From NCBI GenBank assembly GCA_034766995.1, contig CM068313.1:20569012-20633011 (forward strand): DNA of 64,000 bases. The letters run 5' to 3'. The translations under genes were made by a program, and so were the position numbers. Below the pieces are notes generated by a model. That model made no database searches, had not been told where the DNA came from, and was given only the letters and a program-made list of their open reading frames with translations. This stretch comes from Acanthacorydalis orientalis. Lineage: Eukaryota; Arthropoda; Insecta; Megaloptera; Corydalidae. How positions within the stretch are numbered: the stretch's first letter is position 1; the number at the start of each line of letters is the position of its first letter. Shown here piece by piece: positions 23,533-35,944 of the stretch.

Positions 23533-26500
23533 ATGCGTCTTGAAATTATCTATCAAGCGGTGTGCGATTCGATCCGATTATTTGCCAAAATGGCCTTAAT
23601 TTGCCCAAAAAACCCATTTTTAAACCAGTTTTTCGGCTATAAGTTGTCGAAATTAAGTGCAAAATGGGTAATGTCGTATATCGTTAGATGCGTCTTGAAA
23701 TTATCTATCACGTGGTATGCGATTCGATCCGATTATTTGCCAAAATGGCCTTATTGCGCCCAAAAAACCCATTTTTAAACCAGTTTTTCGGCTATAAGTT
23801 GTCGAAATTAAGTGCAAAATGGGTAATGTCGTATATCGTTAGATGCGTCTTGAAATTATCTATCACGTGGTATGCGATTCGATCCGATTATTTGCCAAAA
23901 TGGCCTTATTTTGCCCAAAAAACACATTTTTCAACAAGTTTTTCGGCTATAAGTAGTCGAAATTAAGTGCGAAATGGGTAATGTCGTATATCGTTAGATG
24001 CGTCTTGAAATTATCTATCACGCGGTGTGCAACTCGATCCGATTATTTGCCAAAATGGCCTTAATTTGCCCAAAAAACCCATTTTTCAACAAGTTTTTCG
24101 GCTATAAGTAGTCGAAATTAAGTGCGAAATGGAAAATGTCGTATATCGTTAGATGCGTCTTGAAATTATCTATCAAGCGGTGTGCGATTCGATCCGATTA
24201 TTTGCCAAAATGGCCTTAATTTGCCGAAAAAACCCATTTTTAAACCAGTTTTTCGGCTATAAGTTGTCGAAATTAAGTGCAAAATGGGTAATGTCGTATA
24301 TCGTTAGATGCGTCTTGAAATTATCTATCACGTGGTATGCGATTCGATCCGATTATTTGCCAAAATGGCCTTATTTTGCCCAAAAAACCCATTTTTAAAC
24401 CAGTTTTTCGGCTATAAGTTGTCGAAATTAAGTGCAAAATGGGTAATGTCGTATATCGTTAGATGCGTCTTGAAATTATCTATCACGTGGTATGCGATTC
24501 GATCCGATTATTTGCCAAAATGGCCTTATTTTGCCCAAAAAACACATTTTTCAACAAGTTTTTCGGCTATAAGTAGTCGAAATTAAGTGCGAAATGGATA
24601 ATGTCGTATATCGTTAGATGCGTCTTGAAATTATCTATCAAGCGGTGTGCGATTAGATCCAATTGTTTGCCAAAATGGCCTTATTGTGCCCAAAAAACCC
24701 ATTTTTCAACCAGTTTTTCGGCCATAAGTAGTCGAAATTAAGTGCAAAGTGGGTAATGTCGTATATCGTTAGATGCGTCTTGAAATTATCTATCAAGCGG
24801 TGTGCGATTAGATCCTATTATTTGCCAAAATGGCCTTATTTTGCCCAAAAAACCCATTTTTCAACCAGTTTTTCGGCTATAAGTTGTCGAAATTAAGTGC
24901 AAAATGGGTAATGTCGTATATCGTTAGATGCGTCTTGAAATTATCTATCACGTGGTATGCGATTCGATCCGATTATTTGCCAAAATGGCCTTATTTTGCC
25001 CAAAAAACCCATTTTTAAACCAGTTTTTCGGCTATAAGTTGTCGAAATTAAGTGCAAAGTGGGTAATGTCGTATATCGTTAGATGCGTCTTGAAATTATC
25101 TATCACGCGGTGTGCGCTTCGATCCGATTATTTGCCAAAATGGCCTTATTTTGCCCAAAAAACCCATTTTTCAACAAGTTTTTCGGCTATAAGTAGTCGA
25201 AATTAAGTGCGAAATGGATAATGTCGTATATCGTTAGATGCGTCTTGAAATTATCTATCACGCGGTGTGCAACTCGATCCGATTATTTGCCAAAATGGCC
25301 TTAATTTGCCCAAAAAACCCATTTTTCAACAAGTTTTTCGGCTATAAGTAGTCGAAATTAAGTGCGAAATGGGTAATGTCGTATATCGTTAGATGCGTCT
25401 TGAAATTATCTATCACGCGGTGTGCAACTCGATCCGATTATTTGCCAAAATGGCCTTAATTTGCCCAAAAAACCCATTTTTCAACAAGTTTTTCGGCTAT
25501 AAGTAGTCGAAATTAAGTGCGAAATGGAAAATGTCGTATATCGTTAGATGCGTCTTGAAATTATCTATCAAGCGGTGTGCGATTCGATCCGATTATTTGC
25601 CAAAATGGCCTTAATTTGCCCAAAAAACCCATTTTTAAACCAGTTTTTCGGCTATAAGTTGTCGAAATTAAGTGCAAAATGGGTAATGTCGTATATCGTT
25701 AGATGCGTCTTGAAATTATCTATCACGTGGTATGCGATTCGATCCGATTATTTGCCAAAATGGCCTTATTGCGCCCAAAAAACCCATTTTTAAACCAGTT
25801 TTTCGGCTATAAGTTGTCGAAATTAAGTGCAAAATGGGTAATGTCGTATATCGTTAGATGCGTCTTGAAATTATCTATCACGCGGTGTGCGCTTCGATCC
25901 GATTATTTGCCAAAATGGCCTTATTTTGCCCAAAAAACCCATTTTTCAACAAGTTTTTCGGCTATAAGTAGTCGAAATTAAGTGCGAAATGGATAATGTC
26001 GTATATCGTTAGATGCGTCTTGAAATTATCTATCAAGCGGTGTGCGATTCGATCCGATTATTTGCCAAAATGGCCTTATTTTGCCCAAAAAACCCATTTT
26101 TCAACCAGTTTTTCGGCCATAAGTAGTCGAAATTAAGTGCAAAGTGGGTAATGTCGTATATCGTTAGATGCGTCTTGAAATTATCTATCACGCGGTGTGC
26201 GATTCGATCCTATTATTTGCCAAAATGGCCTTATTTTGCCCAAAAAACCCATTTTTAAACCAGTTTTTCGGCTATAAGTTGTCGAAATTAAGTGCAAAAT
26301 GGGTAATGTCGTATATCGTTAGATGCGTCTTGAAATTATCTATCACGTGGTATGCGATTCGATCCGATTATTTGCCAAAATGGCCTTATTGCGCCCAAAA
26401 AACCCATTTTTCAACCAGTTTTTCGGCTATAAGTTGTCGAAATTAAGTGCGAAATGGGTAATGTCGTATATCGTTAGATGCGTCTTGAAATTATCTATCA

Positions 26501-29171
26501 CGCGGTGTGCGCTTCGATCCGATTATTTGCCAAAATGGCCTTATTTTGCCCAAAAAACACATTTTTCAACAAGTTTTTCGGCTATAAGTAGTCGAAATTA
26601 AGTGCGAAATGGATAATGTCGTATATCGTTAGATGCGTCTTGAAATTATCTATCACGCGGTGTGCGCTTCGATCCAATTATTTGCCAAAATGGCCTTATT
26701 TTGCCCAAAAAACCCATTTTTTAACAAGTTTTTCGGCTATAAGTAGTCGAAATTAAGTGAGAAATGGATAATGTCGTATATCGTTAGATGCGTCTTGAAA
26801 TTATCTATCAAGCGGTGTGCGATTCGATCCGATTATTTGCCAAAATGGCCTTAATTTGCCCAAAAAACCCATTTTTCAACAAGTTTTTCGGCTATAAGTA
26901 GTCGAAATTAAGTGCGAAATAGGTAATGTCGTATATCGATAGATGCGTCTTGAAATTATCTATCAAGCGGTGTGCGATTAGATCCAATTGTTTGCCAAAA
27001 TGGCCTTATTGTGCCCAAAAAACCCATTTTTCAACCAGTTTTTCGGCCATAGGTAGTCGAAATTAAGTGCAAAGTGGGTAATGTCGTATATCGTTAGATG
27101 CGTCTTGGAATTATCTATCACGCGGTGTGCGATTCGATCCGATTATTTGCCAAAATGGCCTTAATTTGCCCAAAAAACCCATTTTTCAACAAGTTTTTCG
27201 GCCATAAGTAGTCGAAATTAAGTGCAAAGTGGGTAATGTCGTATATCGTTAGATGCGTCTTGAAATTATCTATCACGTGGTATGCGATTCGATCCGATTA
27301 TTTGCCAAAATGGCCTTATTTTGCCCAAAAAACCCATTTTTAAACCAGTTTTTCGGCTATAAGTTGTCGAAATTAAGTGCAAAATGGGTAATGTCGTATA
27401 TCGTTAGATGCGTCTTGAAATTATCTATCACGTGGTATGCGATTCGATCCGATTATTTGCCAAAATGGCCTTATTTTGCCCAAAAACCCATTTTTCAACT
27501 AGTTTTTTGGCCATAAGTAGTCGAACTTACGTGCAAAGTGGGTAATGTCGTATATCGTTAGATGCGTCTTGAAATTATCTATCACGTGGTGTGCGATTCG
27601 ATCCGATTATTTGCCAAAATGGCCTTATTTTGCCCAAAAAACACATTTTTCAACAAGTTTTTCGGCTATAAGTAGTCGAAATTAAGTGCGAAATAGGTAA
27701 TGTCGTATATCGATAGATGCGTCTTGAAATTATCTATCAAGCGGTGTGCGATTAGATCCTATTATTTGCCAAAATGGCCTTATTTTGCCCAAAAAACCCA
27801 TTTTTAAACCAGTTTTTCGGCTATAAGTTGTCGAAATTAAGTGCGAAATGGGTAATGTCGTATATCGTTAGATGCGTCTTGAAATTATCTATCACGTGGT
27901 ATGCGATTCGATCCGATTATTTGCCAAAATGGCCTTATTTTGCCCAAAAAACCCATTTTTCAACAAGTTTTTCGGCTATAAGTAGTCGAAATTAAGTGAG
28001 AAATGGATAATGTCGTATATCGTTAGATGCGTCTTGAAATTATCTATCACGTGGTATGCGATTCGATCCGATTATTTGCCAAAATGGCCTTATTTTGCCC
28101 AAAAAACACATTTTTCAACAATTTTTTCGGCTATAAGTAGTCGAAATTAAGTGCGAAATGGGTAATTTCGTATATCGATAGATGCGTCTTGAAATTATCT
28201 ATCAAGCGGTGTACGATTAGATCCGATTATTTGCCAAAATGGCCTTATTTTGCCCAAAAAACCCCTTTTTCAACCTGTTATTCGGCCATAAGTGGTCGAA
28301 ATTCAGTGCAAAGTGGGGAATGTCGTACATCGTTAGATGCGTCTTGAATATATCTATTACGCGGTGTACGATTCGATCCGATTATTTGCCAAAATGGCCT
28401 TATTTTGCCCAAAAAACCCCTTTTAAAACCAGTTTTTCGGCTATAAGTAGTCGAAATTAAGTGCAAAATGGCTAATCTCGTATATCGCTAGATGCGTCTT
28501 GAAATTATCTATCACGTGGTGTGCATTTCGATCCGATTATTTGCCAAAATGGCCTTATATTGCCCAAAAAACCCATTTTTTAACCAGTTTTTCGGCCATA
28601 ATTAGTCGAAATTACGTGCAAAATAGGTCATGTCGTACATCGTTAGATGCGTCTTGAAATTATCTATCACGCTATGTGCGATTCAATCCGATTATTTGCC
28701 AAAATGGCCTTATTTTGCCAAAAAAAACCATTTTTCAACCAGTTTTTCTGCATAAGTAGTCGAAATTAAGGGCAAAGTGGGTAATGTCGTACATCGTTAG
28801 ATGCGTCTTGAAATTATCTATCACGTGGTGTGCGATTCAATCCGATTATTTGCCAAAATGGCCTTATTTTGCCCAAAACACCCATTATCAACCAGTTTTT
28901 CGGCTATAAGTAGTCGAAATTAAGTGCGAAATGGCTCAAATCGCACATCGTTAGAAGCATCTTGAAATTATCTATCACGCGGTGTGCGATTCAATCCGAT
29001 TATTTGCCAAAATGGCCTTATTTTGCCCAAAAAAACCATTTTTCAACCAGTTTTTCGGCCATAATTAGTCGAAATTACGTGCGAAATGGGTCATGTCGTA
29101 CATCGTTAGATGCGTCTTGAAATTATCTATCACGCGGTGTGCGATTCGATCCGATTATTTGCCAAAATGGC

Positions 29172-32100
29172 CGAGTGATTTTTAGAAAATGTCCAAAAAT
29201 CGTTGATCGAGCCGAGTGATTTCTAGACAATGTCCAAAAATCGTCCGTCGAGCCGAGGGATTTTTAGACAATGTCCAAAAATCGTCCGTCGAGCCGAGTG
29301 ATTTTTAGCAAATGTCCAAAAATCGTCCGTCGAGCCGAGTGATTTTTAGCAAATTTCCAAAAATCGTCTGTCGAGTTGAGGGATTTTTAAACAATGTCCA
29401 AAAATCGTCCGTCGAGCCAAGTGATTTTTAGACAATGTCCAAAAATCGTATGTCGAGCCGAGTAATTTTTCACACATTGATTGTCACAACGTCACACCGT
29501 CACAGGGTCACAGAGTCACAGAGTCACAGAGTCACAGAGTCACAGAGTCACAGAGTCACAGAGTCACAGAGTCACAGAGTCACAGAGTCACAGAGTCACA
29601 CAGTCACACAGTCACACAGTCACACAGTCACACAGTCACACAGTCACACAGTCACACAGTCACACAGTCACACAGTCACACAGTCACACAGTCACACAGT
29701 CACAGCGTCACAGCGTCACAGCGTCACAGCGTCACAGCGTCACAGCGTCACAGCGTCACAGCGTCACAGCGTCACAGCGTCACAGCGTCACAGCGTCACA
29801 GCGTCAAAAATCGTCCGTCGAGCAGAGTGATTTTTAGACAATGTCCAAAAATCGTCCGTCGAGCCGAGTGAATTTTAGACAATGTCCCAAAATCGTGCGT
29901 CGAGCCGAGTGATTTTTAGACAATGTCCAAAAATCGTCCGTCGAGCTGAGGGATTTTAAGACAATGTCCAAAAATCGTCCGTCGAGCCGAGTGATTTTTA
30001 GACAATGTCCAAAAATCGTTGGTCGAGCCGAGTGATTTTTAGACAATGTCCAAAAATTGTCCGTCGAGCCGAGTGATTTTTAGACAATGTCCAAAAATCG
30101 TATGTCGAGCCGAGTGATTTTTAGACAATGTCCAAAAATCGTCCGTCGAGCAGAGTGAATTTCAGACATTGTCCAAAAATCGTCGGTCGAGACGAGTGAT
30201 TTTTAGAAAATGTCCAAAAATTATCCGTCGAACCGAGTGAATTTTAGACATTGTCCATAAATCGTCCGACGAGCAGAGTGAATTTTAGACAATGTCCAAA
30301 AATCGTCCGTCGAGCAAAGTGAATTTTAGACATTGTCCAAAAATCGTCCGTCGAGCCGAGTGAATTTTTTAGACAATGTCCAAAAATCGTTGGTCGAGCC
30401 GAGTGATTTTTACACAATGTCCAAAAATTGTCCGTCGAGCCGAGTGATTTTTATACAATGTCCAAAAATCGTATGTCGAGCCGAGTGATTTTTAGACAAT
30501 GACCAAAAATCGTTGATCGAGCCGAGTGATTTCTAGACAATGTCCGAAAATCGTTGGTCGAGCCGAGTGATTTTTAGACAATGTCCAAAAATCGTCCGTC
30601 GAGCCGAGTGATTTTTAGACATTGTCCAAAAATCGTCCGTCGAGCTGAGGGATTTTTAGACAATGTCCAAAAATCGTCCGTCGAAACGAGGGATTTTTAG
30701 ACAATGTCCAAAAATCGTTCGTCGAGCCGAGTGAATTTTAGACAATGTAAAAATTGACCGTCGAGCCGAGTGATTTTTAGACAATGTCCAAAATTCGTAT
30801 GTCGAGCCGAGTGATTTTTAGACAATGTCCAAAAATCGTCATCATGTCCGAGTGAATTTTTAGACAATGTCCATAATCGTCGTCATGTCCGAATGAATTT
30901 TAGACAATGTCCAAAAATCGTCATCATGTCCGAGTGAATTTTTAGACAATGTCCATAATCGTCGTCATGTCCGAATGAATTTTAGACAATGTCAAAAAAT
31001 CGTCGTCATGTCCGAGTGAATTTTTCGACAATGTCCAAAAATCGTCGTCACGTTCGAGTGAATTTTAAGACAATGTCCAAAAATCGTCGTCATGTCGAGT
31101 GAATTTTTCGACAATGTCCAAAAATCGTCGTCATGTCCGAGTAAATTTTAGACAATGTCCAAAAATCGTCGTCATGTCCGAGTAAATTTTAGACAATGTC
31201 CAAAAATCGCCGTCATGTCCGAGTGAATTTTAGACAATGTCCAAAAATCGTCGTCATGTCCGAGTGAATTTTTAGACAATGTCAAAAAATTGTCGTCATG
31301 TCCGAGTGAATTTTAAACAATGACCAAAAATTGTCGTCATGTCCGAGTGAATTTTAGACAATGTCCAAAAATCGTTGTCATGTTCGAGTGAATTTTAGAC
31401 AATGTCTAAAAATCGTCGTTTAATCCGAGAGATTTTTAGACAATGTCCAAAAATCGTTGTCATGTTTGAGTGAATTTTAGACAATGTCCAAAAATCGTCG
31501 ACATGTTCGAGTTTATTTTAGACAATGTCCATAATCGTCGTCATGTCCGAGTGAATTTTAGACAATGTCCAAAATTCGTCGTCATGTCCGAGTGAATTTT
31601 AGACAATGTCCAAAAATCGTCGAGAAGTACGAGTGAATTTTAGACAATGTCCAAAAATCGTCGTCATGTCCGAGTGAATTTTAAACAATGTCCAAAAATC
31701 GTCGTCATTTCCGAGTGATTTTTAGACATTGTCTAAAAATCGTCGTTTAATCCGAGAGATTTTTAGACAATGTCCAAAAATGGTTGTCATGTTCGAGTGA
31801 ATTTTAGACAATGTCCAAAAATCGTCGTCATGTCCGAGTGAATTTTAGACAATGTCCAAAAATCGTCGTCATGTCCCAGTGAATTTTAGACAATGTCCAA
31901 AAACTGTCGTCATGTCCGAGTGAATTTTAGACAATTTCCAAAAATCGTTGTCATGTTCGAGTGAATATTTAGACAATGTCCAAAAATCGTCGTCATGTCC
32001 CAGTGAATTTTAGACAATGTCCAAAAACTGTCGTCATGTCCGAGTGAATTTTAGACAATGTCCAAAAATCGTCGTCATGTCGAGTGAATATTTAGACAAT

Positions 32101-33002
32101 GTCCAAAAATCGTCGTCATGTCTGAGTGAATTTTTAGACAATGTCCATAATCGTCGTCATGTCCGAGTGAATTTTAGACAATGTCCAAAAATCGTTGTCA
32201 TGTTCGAGTGAATTTTAGACAATGTCCAAAATTCGTCGCCATGTTCGAGTGAATTTTAGACAATGTCCAAAAATCGTCGACATGTTCGAGTGAATTTTAG
32301 ACAATGTCCAAAAATCGTTGTCATGTTCGAGTGAACTTTAGACAATGTCCAAAAATCGTCGACATGTTCGAGTGAAATTTAGAAAATGTCCAAAAATCGT
32401 CTTCATGTCCGAGTGAATTTTAGACAATGTCCAAAAATCGTCGACATGTTCGAGTTTATTTTAGACAATGTCCAAAAATCGTCGTCATGTCCCAGTGAAT
32501 TTTAGATAATGTCCAAAAATCGTCGTCATTTCGGAGTGATTTTTAGACATTGTCTAAAAATTGTCGTTTAATCCGAGAGATTTTTAGACAATGTCCAAAA
32601 ATCGCTGTCATGTTCGAGTGAATTTTAGACAATGTCCAAAAATCGTCGACATGTTCGAGTAAATTTTAGACAATGTCCAAAAATCGTCTTCATGTCCGAG
32701 TGAATTTTAGACAATGTCCAAAAATCGTTGTCATGTTCCAGTGAATTTTAGACAATGTCCAAAAATCGTCGACATGTTCGAGTTTATTTTAGACAATGTC
32801 CAAAAATCGTCGTCATGTCCGAGTGAAATTTTAGACAAAGTCCATAATCGTCGTCATGTCCGAGTAAATTTTAGACAATGTCCAAAAATCGTCGTCATGT
32901 CCGAGTGAATTTTTAGACAATGTCCAAAAATCGTCGTCATGTCCGAATGAATTTTAGACAATATCAAAAATCGTCGTCATGTCCGAGTGAATTTTAGACA
33001 AT
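29172..33002 (+). repeat. 41-bp satellite array, left arm
   Basis: Tandem 41-bp units with the core TTTTAGACAATGTCCAAAAA. From 29,172 to about 30,835 the variable part is CGTCCGTCGAGCCGAGTGA (subtype A). From there to the centre it is CGTCGTCATGTCCGAGTGA (subtype B). An 8-bp minisatellite interrupts subtype A at 29,483-29,805. Small indels give 40-42 bp units. Confidence 0.95.
29483..29805 (+). repeat. 8-bp minisatellite GTCACANN, left arm (about 40 copies)
   Basis: Strict 8-bp period with ordered variant blocks: AC, CC and GG singles, then GTCACAGA x11 (29,507-29,594), GTCACACA x13 (29,595-29,698), GTCACAGC x13 (29,699-29,802). It is preceded by CACACATTGATT, also found at the mirror position in the right arm. 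All frames are open because the 24-bp codon cycle contains no stop; the apparent SHTVTQ-type proteins are not believable genes. Confidence 0.95.
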
Positions 33003-33048
33003 GCCCAAAAATTGTCTAAAATTCACTCGGACATGACGACGATTTTTG
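32965..33048. repeat. Palindrome centre: 38-bp perfect arms, 8-nt loop
   Basis: Arm 32,965-33,002 is the exact reverse complement of 33,011-33,048, around the loop GCCCAAAA (33,003-33,010). Here the 41-bp satellite changes orientation from plus to minus within a single unit. As single-stranded DNA or RNA it would form a stable hairpin. Confidence 0.95.
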
Positions 33049-35944
33049 GACATTGTCTAAAAATTCACTCGAACAAGATGACGATTTTTGGACATTGTCT
33101 AAAATTCACTCGGACATGACGACAAGTTTTGGACATTGTCTAAAAATTTACTCGACATGACGACGATTTTTGGACATTGTCTAAAATTCACTCGGACATG
33201 ATGACGATTTTTGGACATTGTCTAAAATTCACTTGAACATGGCGACGAATTTTGGACATTGTCTAAAATTCACTCGAACATGTCGACGAATTTTGGACAT
33301 TGTCTAAAATTCACTCGGACATGACGACAATTTTTGGACATTGTCTAAGAGTCACTCGGACATGACGACGATTTTGGACATTGTCTAAAATTTACTCGGA
33401 AATGACGACGATTTTTGGACATTGTCTAAAAATTCACTCGAACATGACGACGATTTTTGGACATTGTCTAAAATTCACTCGGACATGACGACGATTTTTG
33501 GACATTGTCTAAAATTCACTCGAACATGACGACGATTTTTGACAATGTCTAAAATTCACTCGGACATAACGACGATTTTTGGACATTGTCTAAAAATTTA
33601 CTCGAACATGACGACGATTTTTGGACATTGTCTAAAAATTCACTCGGACATGACGACGATTTTTGGACATTGTCGAAAAATTCACTCGACATGACGACGA
33701 TTTTTGGACATTGTCTTAAAATTCACTCGAACGTGACGACGATTTTTGGACATTGTCTAAAATTCACTCGGCTCGACGGACGATTTTTGGACATTGTCTA
33801 AAAATCACTCGGCTCGACGGACGATTTTTGGACATTGTCTAAAAATCCCTCAGCTCGACGGACGATTTTTGGACATTGTCTAAAAATCACTCGGCTCGAC
33901 GCACGATTTTTGGACATTGTCTAAAAATCACTCGGCTCGACGGACGATTTTTGGACATTGTCTAAAAATCACTCGGCTCGACGCACGATTTTTGGACATT
34001 GTCTAAAAATCACTCGGCTCGACGGACGATTTTTGGACATTGTCTAAAATTCACTCGGCTCGACGGACGATTTTTGGACATTGTCTAAAAATCACTCGGC
34101 GCGACATACGATTTTTGGACATTGTCTAAAAACACTCGTCTCGACGGACGATTTTTGGACATTGTCTAAAAATCCCTCGTTTCGACGGACGATTTTTGGA
34201 CATTGTCTAAAAATCACTCCGCTCGACGAACGATATTGGACATTGTCTAAATATCACTCGACTCGACGGACGATTTTTGGACATTGTCTAAAATTCACTC
34301 GGCTCGACGGACGATTTTTGGACATTGTCTAAAAATCATTCGGCTCGACGGACAATTTTCGGACATTGTCTAAAAATCACTCGACTAGACCAATGATTTT
34401 TGGACATTGTCTAAAAATCACTCGGCTCGACGGACGATTTTTGGACATTGTCTAAAAATCACTCGGCTCGACGGACGATTTTGAGATATTTGTTTGAAAT
34501 AACTTGGCTTGACGGACGACTTTTGGACACGTGCCAAAAATCACACGGCGCTGTGACGCTTTGACGCTGTGACGCTGTGACGCTGTGACGCTTTGACGCT
34601 GTGACGCTGTGACGCTGTGACGCTGTGACGCTGTGACGCTGTGACGCTGTGACGCTGTGACGCTGTGACGCTGTGACGCAGTGACGCTGTGACGCTGTGA
34701 CGCTGTGACGCTGTGACGCTGTGACGCTGTGACGCTGTGACGCTGTGACGATGTGACGCTGTGACGCTGTGACGCTGTGACGCTGTGACGCTGTGACGCT
34801 GTGACGCTGTGACGCTGTGACGCTGTGACGCTGTGACGCTGTGACGCTGTGACGCTGTGACGCTGTGACGCTGTGACGCTGTGACGCTGTGACGCTGTGA
34901 CGCTGTGACGCTGTGACGCTGTGACGCTGTGACGCTGTGACGCTGTGACGCTGTGACGCTGTGACGCTGTGACGCTGTGACGCTGTGACTGTGTGACTGT
35001 GTGACTGTGTGACTGTGTGACTGTGTGACTGTGTGACTGTGTGACTGTGTGACTGTGACTGTGTGACTGTGTGACTGTGTGACTGTGTGACTGTGTGACT
35101 GTGTGACTGTGTGACTGTGTGACTGTGTGACTGTGTGACTGTGTGACTGTGTGACTGTGTGACTGTGTGACTGTGTGACTGTGTGACTGTGTGACTGTGT
35201 GACTGTGTGACTGTGTGACTGTGTGACTGTGTGACTGTGTGACTGTGTGACTGTGTGACTGTGTGACTGTGTGACTGTGTGACTGTGTGACTGTGTGACT
35301 GTGTGACTGTGTGACTGTGTGACTGTGTGACTGTGTGACTGTGTGACTGTGTGACTGTGTGACTGTGTGACTGTGTGACTGTGTGACTGTGTGACTGTGT
35401 GACTCTGTGACTCTGTGACTCTGTGACTCTGTGACTCTGTGACTCTGTGACTCTGTGACTCTGTGACTGTGACTCTGTGACACTGTGACTGTGACTCTGT
35501 GACCCTGTGACCCTGTGACGGTGTGACGCTGTGACGGTGTGACGCTGTGACGGTGTGACGCTGTGGCGCTGTGACTCTGTGACGTTGTGACAATCAATGT
35601 GTGAAAAATTACTCGGCTCGACATACGATTTTTGGACATTGTCTAAAAATCACTCGGCTAGACCAACGATCTTTGGACATTGTCTAAAAATCACTCGGCT
35701 CGACGGACAATTTTTGGACATTGTCTAAAATTCACTCTGATCGACCAACGATTTTTGGACATTGTCTAAAAATCACTCGGCTCGACCAACGATTTTTGGA
35801 CATTGTCTAAAAATCACTCGGCTCGACATACGAATTTTGGACATTGTCTAAAAATCCCTCGGCTCGACGGACGATTTTTGGACATTGTCTAGAAATCACT
35901 CGGCTCGATCAACGATTTTTGGACATTTTCTAAAAATCACTCGG
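33011..35944 (-). repeat. 41-bp satellite array, right arm (inverted)
   Basis: The same 41-bp family on the opposite strand. Subtype B (reads GACGACGATTTTTGGACATT on the plus strand) runs from the centre to about 33,765, then subtype A to 35,944, interrupted by the expanded 8-bp minisatellite. The subtype B part is about 0.75 kb here against about 2.2 kb in the left arm. Next to the minisatellite (34,482-34,545) the units are unusually diverged. Confidence 0.95.
34549..35594 (-). repeat. 8-bp minisatellite, right arm, expanded (about 130 copies)
   Basis: Minus-strand order matches the left arm: mixed CC/GC/GG singles (35,594-35,467), GTCACAGA about 8 copies, GTCACACA about 50 copies (with one 6-bp unit near 35,054), GTCACAGC about 55 copies. 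The array is about 1,046 bp against 323 bp on the left. The outer flank CACACATTGATTGTCACAAC is shared by both arms. The 395- and 350-codon frames here are stop-free only by periodicity. Confidence 0.95.

Larger units (their letters stand above)
18535..29171 (+). repeat. 155-bp satellite array, left arm (about 69 copies)
   Basis: Tandem 155-bp monomers. A convenient phase starts at GATGCGTCTTGAAATTATCT and passes GATCCGATTATTTGCCAAAA, CCAGTTTTTCGGC and TCGAAATTAAGTGC. Period 155 is shown by the recurrence of identical blocks at 23,533, 23,688, 24,153 and 24,308 (differences 155, 465, 155). Monomers at the left edge (18,535-20,000) are much more diverged than those at 20,000-28,200, the usual picture of a homogenised core with old edges. 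Recurrent monomer variants (CACGTGGTATGCG, CAAGCGGTGTGCG, GCAACTCG, GCGCCCAA) occur in fixed orders, giving higher-order units. The 60-92 aa frames across it are artefacts of the sequence, in different frames from unit to unit. Confidence 0.97.

Noticed and set aside
21055..28460. Series of 60-92 aa frames starting MRLEIIY or MALFCPK
   Set aside because: These are translations of the 155-bp satellite. The period is not a multiple of three and units carry stops, so each ORF is a short window over two monomers.
18535..29171. CENP-B box in the 155-bp satellite
   Set aside because: The nearest words, such as ATTCGATCCGATTATTT, lack the required A and CGGG positions of the CENP-B box consensus.
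29435..29837. Two overlapping 118-131 aa frames
   Set aside because: Same 8-bp minisatellite artefact in the left arm.
29172..33002. CRISPR-like regular repeats
   Set aside because: The 41-bp units are head-to-tail tandem copies without unique spacers, in an animal-type genome context.
34452..35639. Open frames of 395 and 350 codons rich in Ser, His, Val, Thr, Gln
   Set aside because: They lie on an 8-bp tandem repeat in which several frames are stop-free simply because the 24-bp cycle has no stop codon. The flanking amino acids come from the 41-bp satellite. There is no sign of selection on one frame.
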